This document shows, one piece after another, positions 10,196-18,631 of a DNA stretch of 42,364 bases (the first letter of the stretch is position 1; every line of letters begins with the position of its first letter). Source of the DNA: an uncultured Clostridia bacterium (GTDB lineage Bacteria; Bacillota; Clostridia; Christensenellales; Aristaeellaceae); contig CANRLC010000015.1 of NCBI GenBank assembly GCA_947631405.1, positions 1 to 42,364 on the forward strand, in the 5' to 3' direction. The translations under genes were made by a program, and so were the position numbers. A model generated the notes under the pieces. That model did not search any database. It saw only the letters and a list, made by a program, of their open reading frames with translations, and was not told the origin of the DNA.

Positions 10196-10870
10196 ATGCG
10201 CTTTGCGGCGCTGCGCAGCGCGCAGGATGTGATCGCGCTGACCGAGGAACTGGGCTTTTTGCCGATGTTTCGGGGGACGATCCCGGGCTTTTCCGTGGAG
10301 GACAACTGCCCGCCGGAGCTTTGGTTCGCCGACGGCGTGGACGGCCCATGGGAGTGGAAGGGGCCGATCGCCTCGAGCGGGCGCTGTGCGTATGGCAAAT
10401 TCTTTGGCGGCCGCGCGGGCTTCGTCAGCCGGGAATGGCTGCCGGACTTTTGCAACCTGCGCCGCGACGGCTACGACTTCGACGCCCGCTACGACGACGG
10501 GCTGGCCTCGGCGAAGGACGCGCTCCTCTACGCGACGCTGACATCGCGCGGCACGCTGCTCTCCAAGGAGCTGAAGCGGCTGTGCGGCTTTCGCAAGGGC
10601 GGGCGAACGGGCTTCGACGCGGCGATCACGCGCCTGCAGATGCAGACCTATGTGCTCATCGCGAACTTCGACTATGAGATCGACAGCCACGGCGTCCCCT
10701 ACGGCTGGGGCGTGACGCGCTACGGCACGCCGGAGGCGCTCTTCGGCGCGGAGCTTGTGACCTCGGCCTACGACCGCGCGCCGGAGGAATCCCGCGAGCG
10801 CATCCTGCGCAAGCTGCGCGAGGCACTGCCGGACGCGGAGGAGCGCGCGATTGCCGCGCTGGCGGGATAG
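10196..10870 (+). CDS. AlkZ-related (YcaQ-like) protein
   Basis: 224 residues, starting at the ATG after GAAGGAGGCGG. The sequence resembles a clostridial family named AlkZ-related protein: an N-terminal LGFLPMF segment, PWEWKGPIA, a GFVSREWLPDF segment, and a helix-turn-helix-like part (LLSKELKRLCGF followed by FDAAITRLQMQTYVLI) ending in PYGWGVTRY. AlkZ/YcaQ enzymes are winged-helix DNA glycosylases acting on crosslinks or bulky alkyl adducts. The QxQ/QxD catalytic motif of AlkZ was not found, so glycosylase activity is uncertain. Probably co-transcribed with engB and ended by the terminator at 10899-10954. Confidence 0.6.
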   Translation: MRFAALRSAQDVIALTEELGFLPMFRGTIPGFSVEDNCPPELWFADGVDGPWEWKGPIASSGRCAYGKFFGGRAGFVSREWLPDFCNLRRDGYDFDARYDDGLASAKDALLYATLTSRGTLLSKELKRLCGFRKGGRTGFDAAITRLQMQTYVLIANFDYEIDSHGVPYGWGVTRYGTPEALFGAELVTSAYDRAPEESRERILRKLREALPDAEERAIAALAG

Positions 10871-10898
10871 GCGCTCGACATCATGCATCAATCTAAAT

Positions 10899-10954
10899 AA
10901 ACAGCCCTTCTCCTTTGAACGCGCATCTCGCGCGGGAAAGGGGAAGGGCTGTTT
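10899..10954. terminator. Bidirectional terminator between convergent genes
   Basis: An 18-bp stem (10899-10916 with 10937-10954) has AAA at its outer 5' end and TTT at its 3' end, one G-U pair, and a small CGCG-rich inner hairpin. It separates the plus-strand engB operon from the minus-strand dacF operon. Confidence 0.85.
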
Positions 10955-10969
10955 GGTTGTGCCGAGCGG

Positions 10970-12004
10970 TTATTTCGACCGGCTTTCGCCGTATTCCGCA
11001 AACGTGACGACGCCCGCGGGACAGTGGTCTTCTTCGGCGAACGGGGTGTCCCACGCGTCGTTGCCGTCCAGAAGGACGTCGTTGCTCGTGTCATAATCGG
11101 TGTCCGTCGTGTAATAGGTCAAGGGTTCGCCCGCTTCGGTGATGTCGCCGATCAGCCCGCCGCGCACCTTCAGGCTCGTGCCCACAATATCAAAGACATA
11201 GTAGATCGGATAGGAGGCGCCGTTCGAGCCGTAATTTGCGATCCCGCCGTCCTTTGTCAGATAGTAATTGTTTCGCGTCCAGCCGTACAGGAGCAGCTTC
11301 GGACGCTGGTTTTCCATGGTATAAAGCGAAATGATCTGCGCGCCCTCTGTGTCTTCCGGATAGAGAATGACGAGTTCATCTACTCCATCCTGATTCAGGT
11401 CGCGAATGATATAGCCCGAACTCAGCGTAGGATAATACGCCCATTCAGACGCTGCTTCGCCCAGAATATGTTCGACATCTCGAATATAGTCATTGAAATC
11501 TTCATACGATTCGGGCGATATGGCGGTCGCCACATAATAGTAGGCATCCAGAACATCCTCGTAGCTCTGCCATTGATCGGGCGGCAGGACGCCGTCGATC
11601 GCCGGCCTCGCCGGGGAGACCGAGTTCGAAGCATACTCGTCGTCGCTGCACGCGCAGTCGATGTAGTCGGCGTCCACCCAGCCCGTCATGTCCGCGCGGG
11701 AATCCGGGCTTGTGGGCGCGGAGGCGGTGACGCGGATGAGCGCCCAGCCGTCCCTGACATCGACGAGGTCGAAGGCGTCCGCCTGCTCCAGATGGCCGAC
11801 CAGCTTATTGCCGCCCGGCTCCGTCCTCACCTTGATGTAGTTTCCCGTCGCGACGCAGTCGATCGCGCCGATGTGTCCCGCCAGATGCTGGGCGTGGAAG
11901 GCGGAATCCGCCTCAGAGGCGATCGAGCGCGCCTTTGCGGCCAGCGCGCAATGCGTATACAGCAGCAGCGCGAGAAAGAGCATCGCGCAAAAGCGTCTTT
12001 TCAT
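10970..12004 (-). CDS. Secreted SH3b-domain protein of unknown function
   Basis: 344 residues from an ATG with GGAGGG 8 bp before; a GTG two codons upstream (12010) is too near that site. A signal peptide covers about residues 1-22 (MKRRFCAMLFLALLLYTHC, then ALA). An SH3b domain lies at about 45-115 (NYIKVRTEPGGNKLVGHLEQ ... GWALIRV ... GWVDADYIDC). The remainder is rich in Tyr and Asp and includes RDLNQDGVDELVILYPE, an FG-GAP/dockerin-like calcium loop found in secreted proteins. SH3b domains often bind peptidoglycan, which fits its place directly downstream of dacF (49-bp gap, same strand). Precise function unknown. Confidence 0.75.
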   Translation of the reverse strand: MKRRFCAMLFLALLLYTHCALAAKARSIASEADSAFHAQHLAGHIGAIDCVATGNYIKVRTEPGGNKLVGHLEQADAFDLVDVRDGWALIRVTASAPTSPDSRADMTGWVDADYIDCACSDDEYASNSVSPARPAIDGVLPPDQWQSYEDVLDAYYYVATAISPESYEDFNDYIRDVEHILGEAASEWAYYPTLSSGYIIRDLNQDGVDELVILYPEDTEGAQIISLYTMENQRPKLLLYGWTRNNYYLTKDGGIANYGSNGASYPIYYVFDIVGTSLKVRGGLIGDITEAGEPLTYYTTDTDYDTSNDVLLDGNDAWDTPFAEEDHCPAGVVTFAEYGESRSK

Positions 12005-12052
12005 GGGCACATCCCTCCATTTGAAGCATTCGTCGATGGGCTTGCGATCGCG

Positions 12053-13513
12053 TCAGCGCAGGTAGCGCTTTTTGACGGGCTTGATGTCGGGCGCTTTCGC
12101 GCGGCGGCTGCGGTGGCGGCGGATGAAGCGGACGAGCAGACAGATCGCCGCGAGCGCCAGCGCGGGCGGCACGAACAGGTCGCCCGACAGGCGCGGCCAC
12201 GGGCTTTCGTCCGCGGCGGTGTACGCCTCGATCTGCTCGAGCGTGGGCGGCGCGTTCTCGCGCGCGGCGACGGAGCGCGTGGCGACCAGTTCGTACTCGG
12301 CGGTGCCGTTGTTCTCCGAATAGAAGGTGAGGATGCCCATCACGTCGCCGACGGCGATGGGCGCGCGGAACTCGCGCGTCCACTGGATCGCCGAGACCTG
12401 CGAGAAGTTTTCCCGCAGCATGTCGATGCGCTCCTTGTTGCCGACGATGATCATGTCCAGCGTCTCGTCCACGGCGCGGATGCCCAGCTTGAGCTGGCCG
12501 TGCTCCGGATCGTCGAGCGCGAAGCCGGTGACCTCGATCACGCGCGGATCCTCGGCGTAGAGCGACTCGGGGCTGATCGACTCCATCTGCGTGAAGCCGT
12601 ATTCCATCAGCCGCCGCGTGTCCGTCCAGCGGCCGCCGCTGGTGGTGTAGAAGACCACGGAGATCAGCTTGATGCCGCCGTTCTGCGCGGAGCCGACGAA
12701 GCAGTAGCCCGCCGCGTCGGTATAGCCGGTCTTGATGCCCGTCGCGCGGCGGTAGTAGGAGGAGCTTTCCGGGTTGAGGATGTCCGTGCTGCCCACGAGC
12801 TGGCGCGCCGGGTGCATGTTGGTGGCCGGCATGTCGTAGGTGTGCGTGGAGACCATCTCGGCGAAGCGCGCGTCCTCCATCGCCGTGCGGGCGATGAGCG
12901 CCATGTCGCGCGCGGTGGTGTAGTGGTTTTCGTCGTGCAGGCCGGACGGGTTGGCAAAGTGCGTGTCCTGCGAGCAGCCGATCATCTCCGCCGTGCGGTT
13001 CATCATCTCGGCGAAGTTCTCGATGCTCCCGCCCAGATACTCGCCGATGGCGTTGGCCGCCTCGTTGCCGGAGCGCACCAGCATCGCGGGGATGAGGTCG
13101 CGCATGGGCACCTCCTCGCCCGCGCTCAGAGGCACCTTCGCGTAGTCCGGCGGGACGAGGTCGATCGCGTTCTGCGAGACGGGCACCACGTCGTTTTCGA
13201 GGTCGGCCATCTGCAGGGCGATATAGGCGGTCAGGATCTTCGTCGTCGAGGCGGGGTAGAGGATCTCGTCCGCGTTCTTTTCAAAGAGCACCTCGCCGGT
13301 GCTGGCCTCGATCAGGATGGCGCTCTGGGCGAGCAGCATGTCCTCGTCGAGCAGCTCGGGGTGCGCGGAGTCCCACGGGATGGCGTCGGGAGGGTACGTC
13401 GGCGCGACAAAGACGATCCCGTCCGCGTCCGGCTCCTCCGCGGCGGCGCATACGGCCGCCGAGAGCAGGCACGCGAGCAGGAGCGCCATGAGCGCGATCA
13501 GGCGACGGGCCAA
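12053..13513 (-). CDS. dacF: D-alanyl-D-alanine carboxypeptidase (DacF/PBP5 type)
   Basis: Class C low-molecular-weight penicillin-binding protein that trims the terminal D-Ala of peptidoglycan stem peptides. 486 residues. The TTG at 13513 is taken as start: GGAGGG stands 6 bp before it and it gives a clean signal peptide (ARRLIALMALLLACLLSAAV); no ATG is better placed. Active-site motifs: Ser89-x-x-Lys92 (ASTTK), SGN at 148-150, KTG at 261-263. The PBP5 C-terminal domain follows, then a membrane anchor near residues 448-467 (PPALALAAICLLV) and a basic cytoplasmic tail. Could equally be named dacA or dacB in other schemes. Leads an operon with the SH3b protein. Confidence 0.9.
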   Translation of the reverse strand: MARRLIALMALLLACLLSAAVCAAAEEPDADGIVFVAPTYPPDAIPWDSAHPELLDEDMLLAQSAILIEASTGEVLFEKNADEILYPASTTKILTAYIALQMADLENDVVPVSQNAIDLVPPDYAKVPLSAGEEVPMRDLIPAMLVRSGNEAANAIGEYLGGSIENFAEMMNRTAEMIGCSQDTHFANPSGLHDENHYTTARDMALIARTAMEDARFAEMVSTHTYDMPATNMHPARQLVGSTDILNPESSSYYRRATGIKTGYTDAAGYCFVGSAQNGGIKLISVVFYTTSGGRWTDTRRLMEYGFTQMESISPESLYAEDPRVIEVTGFALDDPEHGQLKLGIRAVDETLDMIIVGNKERIDMLRENFSQVSAIQWTREFRAPIAVGDVMGILTFYSENNGTAEYELVATRSVAARENAPPTLEQIEAYTAADESPWPRLSGDLFVPPALALAAICLLVRFIRRHRSRRAKAPDIKPVKKRYLR

Positions 13514-13544
13514 GGGCTTCCCTCCATCTCCACAGGAACGGCGC

Positions 13545-13713
13545 CGCAAAAAGCGCGCCTTCGTCTGTCTAAAAGCTGGTTTCCCTTTCGATGCCCGGCA
13601 AACCGTGACGGAAAAAACCGGGCGATCGTTGAAACGACGGCGGGCATTCTTCCTCCCTTTGTGGGAAGGAAAAACGCCTTTGACAAGCTGCGGCGTCGCA
13701 AAAAGCGCGCCTT
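13545..13713. repeat. 17-bp direct repeat CGCAAAAAGCGCGCCTT, two copies
   Basis: Exact copies at 13545-13561 and 13697-13713, 152 bp apart, in the leader/upstream region of dacF. The second lies at or just after the expected dacF transcription start. Could be an operator pair or the footprint of a small duplication. Confidence 0.6.
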
Positions 13714-13718
13714 TCTAT

Positions 13719-13747
13719 ACTATACCACCTTTGGACAAAATTGTACA
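13719..13747 (-). promoter_or_regulatory. Likely promoter of dacF operon
   Basis: On the minus strand TGTACA (13742-13747), 17-bp spacer, TATAGT (13719-13724). The leader to the TTG start would be about 200 nt. Confidence 0.5.
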
Positions 13748-13837
13748 GCGGCAAGATCGAGAGGGGGCTGCGTGTTGCAAATGTGTGAATTTGGGGCCAA
13801 AATGTTAAGATTCGAGCAGAAAATTGTATCAAATCCC

Positions 13838-13867
13838 TTGATTTTTTATCCCGTTATGCGTTACAAT
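13838..13867 (+). promoter_or_regulatory. Promoter of the response regulator operon
   Basis: TTGATT at 13838-13843, 18-bp spacer, TACAAT at 13862-13867, about 50 bp before the regulator start. Confidence 0.65.
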
Positions 13868-13917
13868 AAAACTAAGTGAATCGCCCGAGCGCCGGGCGAG
13901 GGAACGGAGTGGAGCGC

Positions 13918-14610
13918 ATGCCAAAGAAAATACTGCTGGTCGACGACGAACCGCTGATCCTCAAGGGCCTCAAATACAGCCTGGAGCAGGACGGCTACGA
14001 GACCGACTCCGCCATGGACGGCGAGGAGGCGCTCGAGCGCATCGCGTCGCAGAGCTATGATCTCATCCTGCTGGACGTCATGCTGCCCGGCGTGGACGGC
14101 ATCGAGGTCTGCCAGCGCGTGCGCGAGCACTCCAACGTGCCGATCATCATGCTGACCGCCAAGGGCGAGGACATGGACAAGATCCTCGGGCTGGAATACG
14201 GCGCGGACGACTACATGACCAAGCCGTTCAACATTCTGGAGGTCAAGGCGCGCATCAAGTCCATCCTGCGGCGCAGCGCGCCCGCGGGCGAGTCCGCCGA
14301 GGAGCGGAGCGTCGTGCGCGTACACGATCTGGAGGTCAACTGCCTGTCCCGCACGGTGACGTTAAGCGGCGAACCCATCCGCCTGACGGCCAAGGAGTTC
14401 GACCTCTTGCAGCTGATGATCACCCACCGCGGCAAGGTGTACAGCCGCGAGACGCTGCTGGAGACCGTGTGGAAATACGACTACATGGGCGACATGCGCA
14501 CGGTGGACGTTCACATTCGGCGGCTGCGCGAGAAGATCGAGCGGCACGATACCCCGGAGTTCATTCTGACCAAATGGGGAGTGGGCTACTATTTCACGGA
14601 CAAGGATTAA
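13918..14610 (+). CDS. OmpR/PhoB-family response regulator
   Basis: 230-residue DNA-binding response regulator, WalR/PhoP-like in size and sequence. Receiver domain: acidic pair Asp9-Asp10, phosphoacceptor Asp53 (LILLDVMLPG), Thr in IIMLTAKGED and Lys in DDYMTKPF. The C-terminal winged helix (about 130-228) has LTAKEFDLLQLM and the recognition part RTVDVHIRRLREKI. The start ATG has a GGAGTGGAGCGC leader. It heads a closely packed series with the sensor kinase, two GerMN proteins and holA. Its targets cannot be read from the sequence, but the neighbours point to the cell envelope. Confidence 0.93.
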   Translation: MPKKILLVDDEPLILKGLKYSLEQDGYETDSAMDGEEALERIASQSYDLILLDVMLPGVDGIEVCQRVREHSNVPIIMLTAKGEDMDKILGLEYGADDYMTKPFNILEVKARIKSILRRSAPAGESAEERSVVRVHDLEVNCLSRTVTLSGEPIRLTAKEFDLLQLMITHRGKVYSRETLLETVWKYDYMGDMRTVDVHIRRLREKIERHDTPEFILTKWGVGYYFTDKD

Positions 14611-16066
14611 CCCGTTCTATTCCGTTCGCACCCGCATCCTGATCGCCCTGCTGCTGATCATCGGCGCGTCGTTCTACCTCGTGGCGGCCTCGACGATCCG
14701 GCTGATGGGCGATTCTCTATTCGCGGATACGGTGCGCGCGCGGGCGTCGGACGTCTCCGATCTGGCGGTGGCGCTGGAGGACGACGTTTCCGGCGACAGC
14801 GCGGACGATCTCTACCCGCGGCTATTGCAGGCGGCGCGCTCGCTGGGCGGCCGCCTTTTGATCGTGGATGCGGACGGCAAGGTGCGCTGGGATACGTTCG
14901 GCGAGCAGAGCGGGCGGCGGCTCGCGCTCGCGGAGGTCTACACCGTACTGCACGGCGAGGCCGACGCCGATCACGGCTTCCATCAGCTGGCCGTCGAGGG
15001 GCAGAGGCAGGCCGCCTCGCCGCTGGACGCGATCACCCGGCGCGACGTCTCCCGCGTGTGGACGGGCTGTTTCGCCGCGCCGCTCATGAGCGGCGGCGCG
15101 CGCGCGGGCGCGCTGCTGCTGGTTGTCTCCGTGCAGGACACGGTCGATTCGCTGATCTCCCTGCGCGACAGCATGCTCGCCGTGTTCGGCGCGGCGCTGG
15201 CGGCGGTGCTGCTGCTGGCCGGGCTGATCACGCGCATCGTCACGCGCCCGGTCGCGGAGCTGTCCGCGGGCATCGAGCGCATGACGGCGGGGGACTACCA
15301 GCACCGCGTGCGCGTGCCGGGCAAGGGCGAGATGGCGCAGCTCGCCGCCGCGTTCAACCAGATGAGCGAGCAGGTACACAATCTCGACGAGGCGCGCAAC
15401 CAGTTCGTCTCCAACGCCTCCCACGAGCTGAAGACGCCGCTCTCCACGATCAAGCTGCTGGTCGAGTCGCTGCTCTATGAGGAGAACATGGATCCGGCGC
15501 TGCGCCGCGAGTTTCTGGGCGACATCGACCGCGAGATCGACAGGCTCTCCTCCGTCGTGGGCGATCTGCTCACGCTCGTACACATCGACAGCCACAAGCT
15601 GAAGCTCCGCCGCGAGCGGATGCTCCTCTCCGACACGGTGCGCGAGAGCGTGCGCCGCCTCTCTCCCTTGGCGCGCAAGCGCAAGCAGGAGGTGCGCGTG
15701 GCCATCGACGACCCGTGCGAGATGTTCGCCGACCCCGGCAAGCTCGCGCAGGTTTGCTACAACATCATCGAGAACGCGATCAAGTACACGCCGGAGGGCG
15801 GCAAGATCGACGTGAAGCTGCACAGCGCCGGGCGCGACGCGGTGCTGGAGATCTCCGACACGGGCGTCGGCATCCCGGCGGAGGATCTGCCGCACGTCTT
15901 TGACCGCTTCTACCGCGTGGACAAGGCGCGCAGCCGCGAGACGGGCGGCACGGGCCTCGGGCTGTCCATCGTGCAGCAGATCGTGCGCCTGCACGCCGGT
16001 TCCGTCACCGTGCAGAGCGAGCCGGGCCAGGGCACGACCTTCACCGTGCAGCTGCCGCTCAAGTGA
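14606..16066 (+). CDS. Membrane sensor histidine kinase, start codon non-canonical
   Basis: Partner of the preceding regulator. Domains: TM1 about residues 11-29, extracytoplasmic part about 30-188, TM2 190-212, HAMP about 213-265, HisKA with phospho-acceptor His273 (SNASHELKTPL), HATPase_c with N box (NIIENAIKYTPEGG), G1 DTGVGIP, F box (FDRFYRVDKARS) and G2 GGTGLGLSIV. The first ATG/GTG/TTG in frame is GTG at 14681, which would cut away nearly all of TM1; the frame upstream (VRTRILIALLLIIGASFYLV) clearly encodes that segment and is open back to a TGA at 14567. I place the start at ATT 14606, which overlaps the regulator's TAA. That choice is inference; AUU is a rare start, and a sequence error is the alternative. 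Confidence 0.85.
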   Translation: MNPFYSVRTRILIALLLIIGASFYLVAASTIRLMGDSLFADTVRARASDVSDLAVALEDDVSGDSADDLYPRLLQAARSLGGRLLIVDADGKVRWDTFGEQSGRRLALAEVYTVLHGEADADHGFHQLAVEGQRQAASPLDAITRRDVSRVWTGCFAAPLMSGGARAGALLLVVSVQDTVDSLISLRDSMLAVFGAALAAVLLLAGLITRIVTRPVAELSAGIERMTAGDYQHRVRVPGKGEMAQLAAAFNQMSEQVHNLDEARNQFVSNASHELKTPLSTIKLLVESLLYEENMDPALRREFLGDIDREIDRLSSVVGDLLTLVHIDSHKLKLRRERMLLSDTVRESVRRLSPLARKRKQEVRVAIDDPCEMFADPGKLAQVCYNIIENAIKYTPEGGKIDVKLHSAGRDAVLEISDTGVGIPAEDLPHVFDRFYRVDKARSRETGGTGLGLSIVQQIVRLHAGSVTVQSEPGQGTTFTVQLPLK

Positions 16067-16085
16067 CGCGCGGAGGGGGATGCGC

Positions 16086-17087
16086 ATGAAAAAGGCGATT
16101 TGCATTTTCGCGCTGGCCGTAGCGCTCGTGCTGGCCGGCCCGGCGCTCTCGCGCATCGCGCGCGAGCGCCTCTTTCCGCAGGCGGCGCAGCCGGCCGGGG
16201 AGGCTGCGCAAGGCCGCAGCACGGACGCGCTCTCGCCCATGGGCGGCGCGCAGGACGAGCTGGAGGCGACGCTCTACTACCGCTTCGGGCAGACGCCGCT
16301 GCTGGGGATGGAGCGCGTGCGGCTGGACGTCGCGCGCGAGGAGACCGTCGCCAGCCGCATCGTGGCGCGGCTGATCGAGGGGCCGTCGGCGTCGCACGCG
16401 CAGCTTTCGGGCGTCTTCCCGCAGGGGACGCGGGCGATCTCCGTGGGCGGCGATGGCTCGACCGCGTTCGTGACGCTGAACAGCGCCTTTCTGGGCCGCC
16501 CCGACGGCGCGCCCGCCGACTGGGAGGACAGCGCGATCTGGCAGCGCGAGGCGGCGCTGCGGCGGCTGCTGGCCGTGCAGTCGGTGACGCTGGCGCTGAC
16601 CGAGGACGGGCGCTACCAGCGGGTGCAGTTTTACATCGCGGACAGCGACGACGACGCCCCGAGGCGCATCGAGCTTTACTGGTTTGACGCGGAGGAGACC
16701 GACCCGACCCCGGTGCTGGCCGCGTGCGGGCGGGACGAGAGCGCGCTGCTGACGCCGAGGCGGGCGCTGGAGACGGCGCTGGATGCGTGGCGCACGCGCG
16801 ACTGGCCCGCGCTCTACGCGCTGCTGACGGAGGAGGGCGGCCTGCCCTCGCTCTCCGCGTTCGAGCAGCAGATGCGCGAGATCGACGCGACGCTGCTGAC
16901 GTTCGAGGCGTCCGAGGGCGCGGTGAGCGCGGACGGGCAGCGCGCGACGCTGGTGCTGCATGCGACGCTGCGCGACGCCGGGGGCGGCGAGACGGAGCTG
17001 ACGCAGGAGGCCGTGCCACTGGTGCGCGCGGCGGACAACTGGACGCTGCGGCTATCCACCCTGCTCTCGCTGATGGTGCGCGATTGA
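16086..17087 (+). CDS. GerMN-domain membrane-anchored protein
   Basis: 333 residues from the ATG at 16086, 7 bp after GGAGGGG; an ATG two codons earlier touches that site. An N-terminal membrane segment or signal (AICIFALAVALVLAGPA) is followed by a GerMN domain at about 61-190, recognisable from RVRLDVAREET, RIVARLIEGP and TAFVTLNSAFLG. Residues 215-333 form a second alpha/beta part (LETALDAWRTRDWPALYALL) without clear family. GerMN is the module of spore germination protein GerM and related envelope proteins. It begins 19 bp after the kinase gene, so the kinase and this extracytoplasmic protein are likely made together. Confidence 0.8.
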   Translation: MKKAICIFALAVALVLAGPALSRIARERLFPQAAQPAGEAAQGRSTDALSPMGGAQDELEATLYYRFGQTPLLGMERVRLDVAREETVASRIVARLIEGPSASHAQLSGVFPQGTRAISVGGDGSTAFVTLNSAFLGRPDGAPADWEDSAIWQREAALRRLLAVQSVTLALTEDGRYQRVQFYIADSDDDAPRRIELYWFDAEETDPTPVLAACGRDESALLTPRRALETALDAWRTRDWPALYALLTEEGGLPSLSAFEQQMREIDATLLTFEASEGAVSADGQRATLVLHATLRDAGGGETELTQEAVPLVRAADNWTLRLSTLLSLMVRD

Positions 17088-17131
17088 CGCGCAAAGCATA
17101 GGATACGACGCTTGCCGAAAGGAGGCGCGCG

Positions 17132-18631
17132 ATGAAAAAGAGGGGACGGCTTGCCGCGCTGCTGCTGCTGGCGCTGGCGCTGCTCGGCGGCTGCATGAGC
17201 GAGATCGAGGAGCGGGCGGGCGTCGATCTTGCCGCGATGCCGATCGCCGCGCCCGTCGCCGCGCCACAAGAGGACGGCTGGACGGACGGCACGATGACGG
17301 CGGCGCTGTATTTTCTGGACGAGCAGGGCGAGCGGCTCCTCCCGGTGACGCGGGAGATCGCCGTGCCGGGCGGCGAGCTGCCCGCGCAGGCCGCGCTGCG
17401 CGCGCTGCTCGGCGGGCCGCTGGAGGGCGAGGCCGCGTGGTGGCCGGAGCTGGGCAACGTACAGGCGGAGGCGTGGCTGGAATTGAGCGGCGGGATCGCG
17501 ACGGTGAACCTGCCGGGCCGCGCCCGCGCGCTGACGCCGCAGATGCTCTACGCGCTGCGGCTGGCGATCGCCGCCACGCTCACGGAGCTGCCGGACGTGT
17601 CGTATGTGAACGTGCTGGTCGGCGGGCGCGAGGAGGGCGTCGATCTGGGCGCGACGCTGCCCGCGGGCACGCTCTCGCGGGTGACGGATCCGGACGTCGC
17701 CTCGCAGTACCGCCGCGCGTCCGAGCTGGCGCAGGACGGCGGGTGTACGCGGCTGGCGACGCTGTTCTTCCCCGCGCCGGGCGGCGCGTTCGTGCTGCCC
17801 TCGGTGCGCGGCGTACAGCTTGCCTCCACATCGGCGATCGACGTGCTCTACACGCTGCTCACGGAGCTGGGCCGCTCCGACGCACAGGCGATGGAGAACG
17901 TGCCCGCGCCGATGGACTATATCGTGGAGATGCCGGAGATCGTGCGCGCGCAGGACGGTGCGACGCGGGCGATCGAGCTGCGCTTTTCGCAGGAATTGCT
18001 GGGCGCGCTGGAGGCGGCGGGCCTCTCGCGCGACGCGTATATGGCGATGCTGACCGACACGCTGATGGGCTTCGTGCCGGGCGTGGACGGGCTGCAGGTG
18101 GAGATCGGCGGCGAGCGCGTGACCGCCCCGGAGGGCGGCGAGCCGTTCGCGCAGGGGCTGGCCGCGCGCGGCGACTACCTGAGCTGGACGGGCGCGCCCG
18201 CGACGCTCTACGCGCCGGGCGCGCGCGAGGGAACCTTGAAGAGCGTGCGCGCTGTGCTGCCGCAGGCGTCCCAGCGCAGCCCGCGCGCGCGGCTGGCGGG
18301 CCTGATGGCGCTGGAGGGCGCGCAGCGCGCGCTGCCGCAGGGCGTCACGGAGGCGGACGTGCTGGCGGTGTATGTGCGCGGCGACAACGCGGCGGTCGAT
18401 CTGTCGCCGGCCTTTGCGCAGGCGCTCTCGGCGCTGACGCCGCAGCAGGAGCGCGCGGCGGTCTACGCGATGGTGAACACGCTCACGGAGGACGACGGCA
18501 TCCGCGAGGCGACCTTCTTCTTTGGCGGCGAGCAGGTCGAGGCGCTCGCGGGCGGGCTGGAGATGCGCGGCAGCTTTGCGCGCGACCCCGGAATGGTGGT
18601 GGACGAGAGTGGATCAATGGGCGTTCTTTGA
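17132..18631 (+). CDS. GerMN-domain lipoprotein
   Basis: 499 residues. The signal LLLLALALLGGC gives a lipobox with Cys21, so the mature protein is probably membrane-tethered outside the cell. A GerMN domain is at about 55-170 (PAQAALRALLGGP, TVNLPG). A related segment is at about 205-330 (LYTLLTELG), and a third, clearest in its end, at 365-495: VYVRGDNAAVDLSPAF, VYAMVNTLTE and ATFFFGGEQVEALAGG. Such proteins occur next to WalRK-like systems in low-GC Gram-positives (LpqB/GerM type). The ATG follows GAAAGGAGGCGCGCG. Its last 23 bp overlap the holA start. Confidence 0.82.
   Translation: MKKRGRLAALLLLALALLGGCMSEIEERAGVDLAAMPIAAPVAAPQEDGWTDGTMTAALYFLDEQGERLLPVTREIAVPGGELPAQAALRALLGGPLEGEAAWWPELGNVQAEAWLELSGGIATVNLPGRARALTPQMLYALRLAIAATLTELPDVSYVNVLVGGREEGVDLGATLPAGTLSRVTDPDVASQYRRASELAQDGGCTRLATLFFPAPGGAFVLPSVRGVQLASTSAIDVLYTLLTELGRSDAQAMENVPAPMDYIVEMPEIVRAQDGATRAIELRFSQELLGALEAAGLSRDAYMAMLTDTLMGFVPGVDGLQVEIGGERVTAPEGGEPFAQGLAARGDYLSWTGAPATLYAPGAREGTLKSVRAVLPQASQRSPRARLAGLMALEGAQRALPQGVTEADVLAVYVRGDNAAVDLSPAFAQALSALTPQQERAAVYAMVNTLTEDDGIREATFFFGGEQVEALAGGLEMRGSFARDPGMVVDESGSMGVL

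Larger units (their letters stand above)
13514..13917. other. Intergenic region between divergent dacF and two-component genes
   Basis: 404 bp without a credible gene. It holds the dacF promoter (minus), the regulator promoter (plus), a repeated 17-mer (13545-13561 and 13697-13713) and, between the copies, an imperfect inverted repeat, CTTCCTCCC with GGGAAGGA, near 13648-13671. The part next to the regulator is AT-rich. Confidence 0.6.

Noticed and set aside
11024-13879. 951-codon plus-strand open frame opposite the SH3b and dacF genes
   Set aside because: Antisense to genes with signal peptides and catalytic motifs; no credible start or ribosome site.
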